Below are positions 60,592-64,000 of a stretch of 64,000 nucleotides of DNA, piece after piece; position 1 is the stretch's first letter, and each line of letters starts with the position of its first letter. The DNA comes from an uncultured Rhodospirillales bacterium. Lineage in GTDB: Bacteria > Pseudomonadota > Alphaproteobacteria > ATCC43930 > CGMCC-115725. Both the position numbers and the translations under genes were made by a program. The DNA lies in contig CAIKMD010000006.1 in assembly GCA_903828515.1 (NCBI GenBank), forward strand, positions 620,001-684,000, in the 5' to 3' direction. Under the pieces are notes generated by a model. That model made no database searches. It was not told the origin of the DNA and was given only the letters and a program-made list of their open reading frames with translations.

Positions 60592-61959
60592 ATGAGCGAA
60601 ACCCGTGACGTCGATATCTATTCGATCATCCGGAACGCGCGTTTCAATCGCACGCATCTGCTGATCGTGAGCCTGTGCACGACGGTCGCGATGTTCGATG
60701 GCTTCGACACCCAACTCATCGCCTATGTCGCGCCGCTGATCGTTCGCGACCTGCAGATTCCGTTCTCCGCGCTCGGCACGATCTTCGGATCATCCATGGT
60801 GGGTCTGGCGATCGGCGCGCTCTGCCTGCCGGTGCTGGCCGATTATTTCGGCCGCAAGCTGCTCATTCTCGTCGCGACGGGACTGTTCGCCGTGCTCTCG
60901 CTGCTGACGGCCAACGCGCATTCCTACGAGGGGCTTCTGTTGCTGCGCGTATTGACCGGGATCGGCCTGGGCGCCGCCTTGCCCAATGTCGTCGCGCTGG
61001 TTTCGGAATATTCGCCCGCCGGGATGCGCGTGCTGGTCAACATCACGTTGGCCGGCTTCGCGGTCGGCGCGCTTCTCGCCGGCGCGGTCTCCGCGTGGCT
61101 GCTGCCGCTCTATGGGTGGCAATCGATGTTCTATGTCGGCGGCACCATTCCGCTCGTGTCGCTGGTGGTCCTGTGGGTCTGGCTGCCGGAATCGCTGCCT
61201 TTTCTGGTGCTGAAATCCGCGCCGGCCGAGCGTATCGCACAGGTCGTCCGAAGGCTCGATCCGACCTGGCGCCTCGATGCGATTCCCCGTTTCACGGTTC
61301 GCGAGCCGAAGATGGCCGGGTTCACCGTCGTGCATCTCTTTCGCGACGGTCGAACCGCGATGACGGTTCTCTTGTGGATTGCTCAATTCATGAACCTGCT
61401 GATATTGATGTTCCTGCTCAACTGGACGCCGTCGCTCTTGCGCGAGGCGGGACTGTCGCTGCAGACGGCGATCTGGACCACGGTCGGGTTCAGTTGCGGC
61501 GGCCTGGTCGGCGCCATCGTCGTCGGCCGCTTGATGGATCGGTTCAAGCCGTTCGCCGTGCTGGCGCTCACGCTCATCGCCACGGCCTGCTGCATCGCGC
61601 TGGTCTCGCATTCGATCGGCAGCACCTGGGTGCTTCAAGCCGCGGTCTGCCTCACCGGCTTCGGTGTCGCCGGTTGCCAGAACAGTCTCAATACCGTCTC
61701 GGGGATGCTCTATCCGACCGCCATCCGTTCGACCGGCGTCGGCTGGTCGATGGGGATCGGACGCATCGGCTCGATCGTCGGACCGTTCCTGGGCGGCGTT
61801 CTTCTCGCCGCGCATTGGGACGTCCCGATGATCATCATGGTGCAAACCGTGCCGGCGTTGATCGCCGCGATTTGCGTGTTGGGCATCCCGAGGGTACGTC
61901 CGGTCGACACGGAGGCAGAAATGCCGAATCTTTCAATGGCGAAGGAAAAACACGCATGA
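60592..61959 (+). CDS. MFS transporter, aromatic acid:H+ symporter (AAHS) type
   Basis: This 455-residue twelve-helix transporter resembles PcaK/BenK. The signature DGFDTQ (residues 36-41) in the first helix is diagnostic for AAHS proteins. LADYFGRKLLIL after helix 2 is the MFS loop, repeated as VGRLMDRFKP in the second half. AAHS proteins import benzoate-type or protocatechuate-type acids with protons. GGGGAGGAACA precedes the ATG. The stop overlaps the aldolase-family gene start (ATGA), so uptake and metabolism are coupled. Confidence 0.92.
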   Translation: MSETRDVDIYSIIRNARFNRTHLLIVSLCTTVAMFDGFDTQLIAYVAPLIVRDLQIPFSALGTIFGSSMVGLAIGALCLPVLADYFGRKLLILVATGLFAVLSLLTANAHSYEGLLLLRVLTGIGLGAALPNVVALVSEYSPAGMRVLVNITLAGFAVGALLAGAVSAWLLPLYGWQSMFYVGGTIPLVSLVVLWVWLPESLPFLVLKSAPAERIAQVVRRLDPTWRLDAIPRFTVREPKMAGFTVVHLFRDGRTAMTVLLWIAQFMNLLILMFLLNWTPSLLREAGLSLQTAIWTTVGFSCGGLVGAIVVGRLMDRFKPFAVLALTLIATACCIALVSHSIGSTWVLQAAVCLTGFGVAGCQNSLNTVSGMLYPTAIRSTGVGWSMGIGRIGSIVGPFLGGVLLAAHWDVPMIIMVQTVPALIAAICVLGIPRVRPVDTEAEMPNLSMAKEKHA

Positions 61960-62705
61960 GCGTCGTCGCGGAGCGCGCGGGCATCTCGAAGGAAGAGGAC
62001 AAGGCCTATCGCCGTCAGCTCGCGCTGATGTGCCGGATGATCGGCATGCAGGGCATGATCGGGATGTTCGGCCATATCTCGCTGCGCATTCCGAAGACGG
62101 ATCTCGTCCTGATCACGCCGGGCGCGGGTGCGGAAAAGACGAGTGTCCGCGCCGATCAGATTTTCGTCTTCGACCTCAACGGCACGATTCTCTTTCATCC
62201 CGGCGGCGATCACCCGATCAACATTCCCGCCGAATGGCGCATCCATACCCAGATTCATCGCGACCGGCCGGAAATGCTGGCCGTCGCCCATCTGCATTCG
62301 ACTTGGTCGACCCTGCTCGGGATCGTCAATCGCCCGATCCTTCCGGTTTTCAACCAGGGTTTCGTCTTCGGCAACGGCGTGCCGACCTGGGACAATCCGC
62401 AATTGGTGATGGGCGACGAGGCAGCCGTCGCCTTGTCGCGCACGCTGGGCGACAAGCTCGCGTGTCAGATGCGCGGACACGGCTCGGTGGTGGTCGGCGA
62501 GACTCCCGAAGCTTGTTTCATGAACTGCGTATCGATCGAGGACAACGCGCGGTATCAGATCATGGCCGAGCCGTTCGGCGGCGGCGTGCCCTTCGCGCCC
62601 GAAATCGTCCAAGGCGCGATCAAGTCCCGCGGCAACCTCAACGTCGCCAAGGTGGTCTGGCAGTTCTGGGAACAGAAAGCCGAGGCGCAGGGCGTTCCGC
62701 TCTAG
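61956..62705 (+). CDS. Class II aldolase/adducin-family protein
   Basis: This 249-residue zinc enzyme of the class II aldolase fold has Glu93 (PAEWRIH), His112 and His114 (AHLHS) and His175 (MRGHGSVVV) at the metal and catalytic positions. Besides sugar-phosphate aldolases, the fold includes aromatic-acid decarboxylases such as the 3,4-dihydroxyphthalate decarboxylase of actinobacterial phthalate degradation. Linkage to an aromatic-acid transporter and a Pht5-like gene favours a decarboxylase role (inference). The ATG at 61956 is fixed by overlap with the transporter stop. Confidence 0.88.
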   Translation: MSVVAERAGISKEEDKAYRRQLALMCRMIGMQGMIGMFGHISLRIPKTDLVLITPGAGAEKTSVRADQIFVFDLNGTILFHPGGDHPINIPAEWRIHTQIHRDRPEMLAVAHLHSTWSTLLGIVNRPILPVFNQGFVFGNGVPTWDNPQLVMGDEAAVALSRTLGDKLACQMRGHGSVVVGETPEACFMNCVSIEDNARYQIMAEPFGGGVPFAPEIVQGAIKSRGNLNVAKVVWQFWEQKAEAQGVPL

Positions 62706-62743
62706 AACGCCGCGCACCAAAACTTCCGCACATGAGGCATTAG

Positions 62744-63739
62744 ATGGCGTCGCTCAAACTCCGATTGGCGTGTTGGCATTACGATCGCACGCGCGCGCTT
62801 GCCGACGGGACGGTTCAGCCCGAGGGCATCGAACTCGCCTTCAGCAGCGCTCAACAGGTCGGCGAGATCATGCAGCGCGCGCTGCAGGGCGAATACGACG
62901 TGACCGAGCTGGGCCTTACCTATTATCTGCGCAGTCTCGAGGCGCCCAATCCGCCCTTCATCGCCATTCCGGTCTTTCCCAATCGGTTGTTTCGGCATGG
63001 CGCCATCTTCATCAACAAACAAAGCGGCATCGCCGGTCCGCGCGACCTCATCGGCAAGAAGGTCGGCGAATTGCATCGCTATGGCCACGATGCCGGCATC
63101 TGGTCGAAGGGTGCGCTGAGCGACGATTACGGCGTTCCCGCGAACAGTTTCACCTATTATGTCGGCGCGCTCGACAAGCCGGCAGCCGCGGCGGATTGGG
63201 CGGCGCCCATCGCCCCGCCGGGTGTCCGCATCCACGGAATCGGACCCGGCCAGACGCTCGATGCGATGCTCGAGTCGGGCGAGATCGACGCGCTGTTTTC
63301 GGCCTGGGTCCCGCCCAGCTTCGTCGCCGCGCCGGCGAAAGTCGGACGGCTCTTCGACGATTACGAGACGGTCGAGCGCGACTATTTTCGCCGCACCCGG
63401 ATTTTTCCGATGATGCATACGGTGGTGATCCGGCGCGATCTCTATCGCGAGAATCCGTGGATCGCGCGTTCGCTCGTCGCGGCGTTTCAGAAGGCCAAGG
63501 CCATCGCCGAAGGCGGTTACCGCGCGGGGTCGGTCTTCTTTACGCCCAGCCTGATGATTCCCTGGGCGGCGTCGCTTCAGGACCGCAATCGGGAACTGAT
63601 GGGCGACGATTATTGGCCCTACGGCGTCGAGCGAAACCGCAAGACGCTCGAAACCGTGCTGCGCTATCACCGCGAACAAGGGTTGTTGCAGCGCGCGTGG
63701 AAGCCGGAAGAACTCTTCGCGCCCGAGACCATAGGATGA
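62744..63739 (+). CDS. Pht5-like (4,5-dihydroxyphthalate decarboxylase family) protein, copy 5
   Basis: This 331-residue protein starts LKLRLACWHYDRTRALADGTVQPEGIEL, closer to copies 1 and 2 than to 3 and 4. It has no signal peptide. YDVTELGLTYYLR, GKKVGELHRYGHDAGIWSKGAL and YFRRTRIFPMMHTVVIRR keep the family order. It follows the aldolase-family gene by 38 bases with GAGGCATTAG upstream, and its stop overlaps the next binding-protein start (ATGA). Two candidate decarboxylases in one operon suggest that at least one has a different role. Confidence 0.85.
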   Translation: MASLKLRLACWHYDRTRALADGTVQPEGIELAFSSAQQVGEIMQRALQGEYDVTELGLTYYLRSLEAPNPPFIAIPVFPNRLFRHGAIFINKQSGIAGPRDLIGKKVGELHRYGHDAGIWSKGALSDDYGVPANSFTYYVGALDKPAAAADWAAPIAPPGVRIHGIGPGQTLDAMLESGEIDALFSAWVPPSFVAAPAKVGRLFDDYETVERDYFRRTRIFPMMHTVVIRRDLYRENPWIARSLVAAFQKAKAIAEGGYRAGSVFFTPSLMIPWAASLQDRNRELMGDDYWPYGVERNRKTLETVLRYHREQGLLQRAWKPEELFAPETIG

Positions 63740-64000
63740 ACGTCGTGTCGCGCGGGCGTCTGGCCGGTTTGACGCTGGCGACCGTCCTGTCGCTGTCGCC
63801 GCTCTCGGCGCGGGCGGCCGATACGATTATCTATGGTCATGCCGGCGCGCCTTCGGCGGTCATGTGGCCGCTTTATGCCGGTATCGAGAACGGCTTCTTC
63901 GCCGCCGAAAACCTGGCGATCGATATGGTCTTCGCGCGCTCCAGCGCGTCGGTCATCCAGCAGATGGCGTCGGGTTCGCTCGACATGGGCGATACCGGAA
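63736..64000 (+). CDS. NitT/TauT-type ABC substrate-binding protein, copy 5 (partial, 3' end outside window)
   Basis: The visible 88 residues begin MNVVSRGRLAGLTLATVLSLS, a Sec signal ending SARA, then ADTIIYGHAGAPSAVMWPLYAGIENGFFAAENLAIDMVFARSSASV. This is the SsuA/NMT1-type mature start. The ATG overlaps the stop of Pht5-like copy 5. The gene runs off the window at 64000. It belongs to the AAHS-aldolase-Pht5 operon. Confidence 0.82.
   Translation, partial: MNVVSRGRLAGLTLATVLSLSPLSARAADTIIYGHAGAPSAVMWPLYAGIENGFFAAENLAIDMVFARSSASVIQQMASGSLDMGDTG

Overview
The window is high-GC DNA from a proteobacterium, most likely an alphaproteobacterium. The signs are a GGM-tailed GroEL with a CIRCE-type operator in front of groESL, many ABC importers and substrate-binding proteins, and GC-rich codon use. 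I see about 59 protein genes, two of them cut by the window edges, and no tRNA, rRNA, CRISPR, transposase, integrase or phage gene. Genes are packed tightly, with many 4-base start/stop overlaps in operons and several convergent pairs sharing a 4-base stop.

Almost everything reads as catabolism and uptake of aromatic or carboxylated compounds. Region 1 (1-7242) holds a ring-attack set: amidohydrolase, class III extradiol dioxygenase, Asp-box repeat protein and LivK-type binding protein on the minus strand, facing a Rieske dioxygenase alpha/beta pair, a MarR regulator and a meta-cleavage-type hydrolase on the plus strand. Region 2 (7388-14076) is a peptide/nickel-type importer (two permeases, one fused two-domain ATPase, a Tat-exported binding protein) with an NtaA-type flavin monooxygenase. 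Region 3 (14274-19510) is module A: a two-domain permease, a binding protein and two Rieske oxygenases. Region 4 (19507-22364) has a luciferase-type monooxygenase and a UbiD-family decarboxylase.

Region 5 (22480-32646) mixes more general genes: a Thr-rich lipoprotein, groES-groEL, an NmrA-like protein, glutamate dehydrogenase, a ThDP enzyme, an aldehyde dehydrogenase, a LysR regulator and an aspartate dehydrogenase. Region 6 (32662-40462) is module B: a cupin, TetR regulator and Pht5-like protein, then two Rieske oxygenases, a two-domain permease and a binding protein that are paralogous to module A. Region 7 (40675-48858) is a compact operon (cupin, hydrolase, IclR, SDR, ThDP enzyme, VOC protein, FAD monooxygenase), followed by a second Pht5-like gene and another hydrolase. 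Region 8 (48865-64000) holds five NitT/TauT-type binding proteins with one ATPase/permease pair, an RNA methyltransferase, an isochorismatase-like hydrolase, three more Pht5-like genes, an aromatic-acid MFS transporter and a class II aldolase-family protein.

The main signals are these. Five paralogues of the 4,5-dihydroxyphthalate decarboxylase (Pht5) family have a periplasmic-binding-protein fold but no signal peptide. The permease + binding protein + two Rieske module occurs twice, without an ATPase or electron-transfer partner. Plausible operators can be read for four regulators (MarR, TetR, IclR, LysR). Two Pht5-like paralogues share a near-identical promoter. Several enzymes lack expected active-site or cofactor residues. 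Substrates cannot be fixed from sequence alone.
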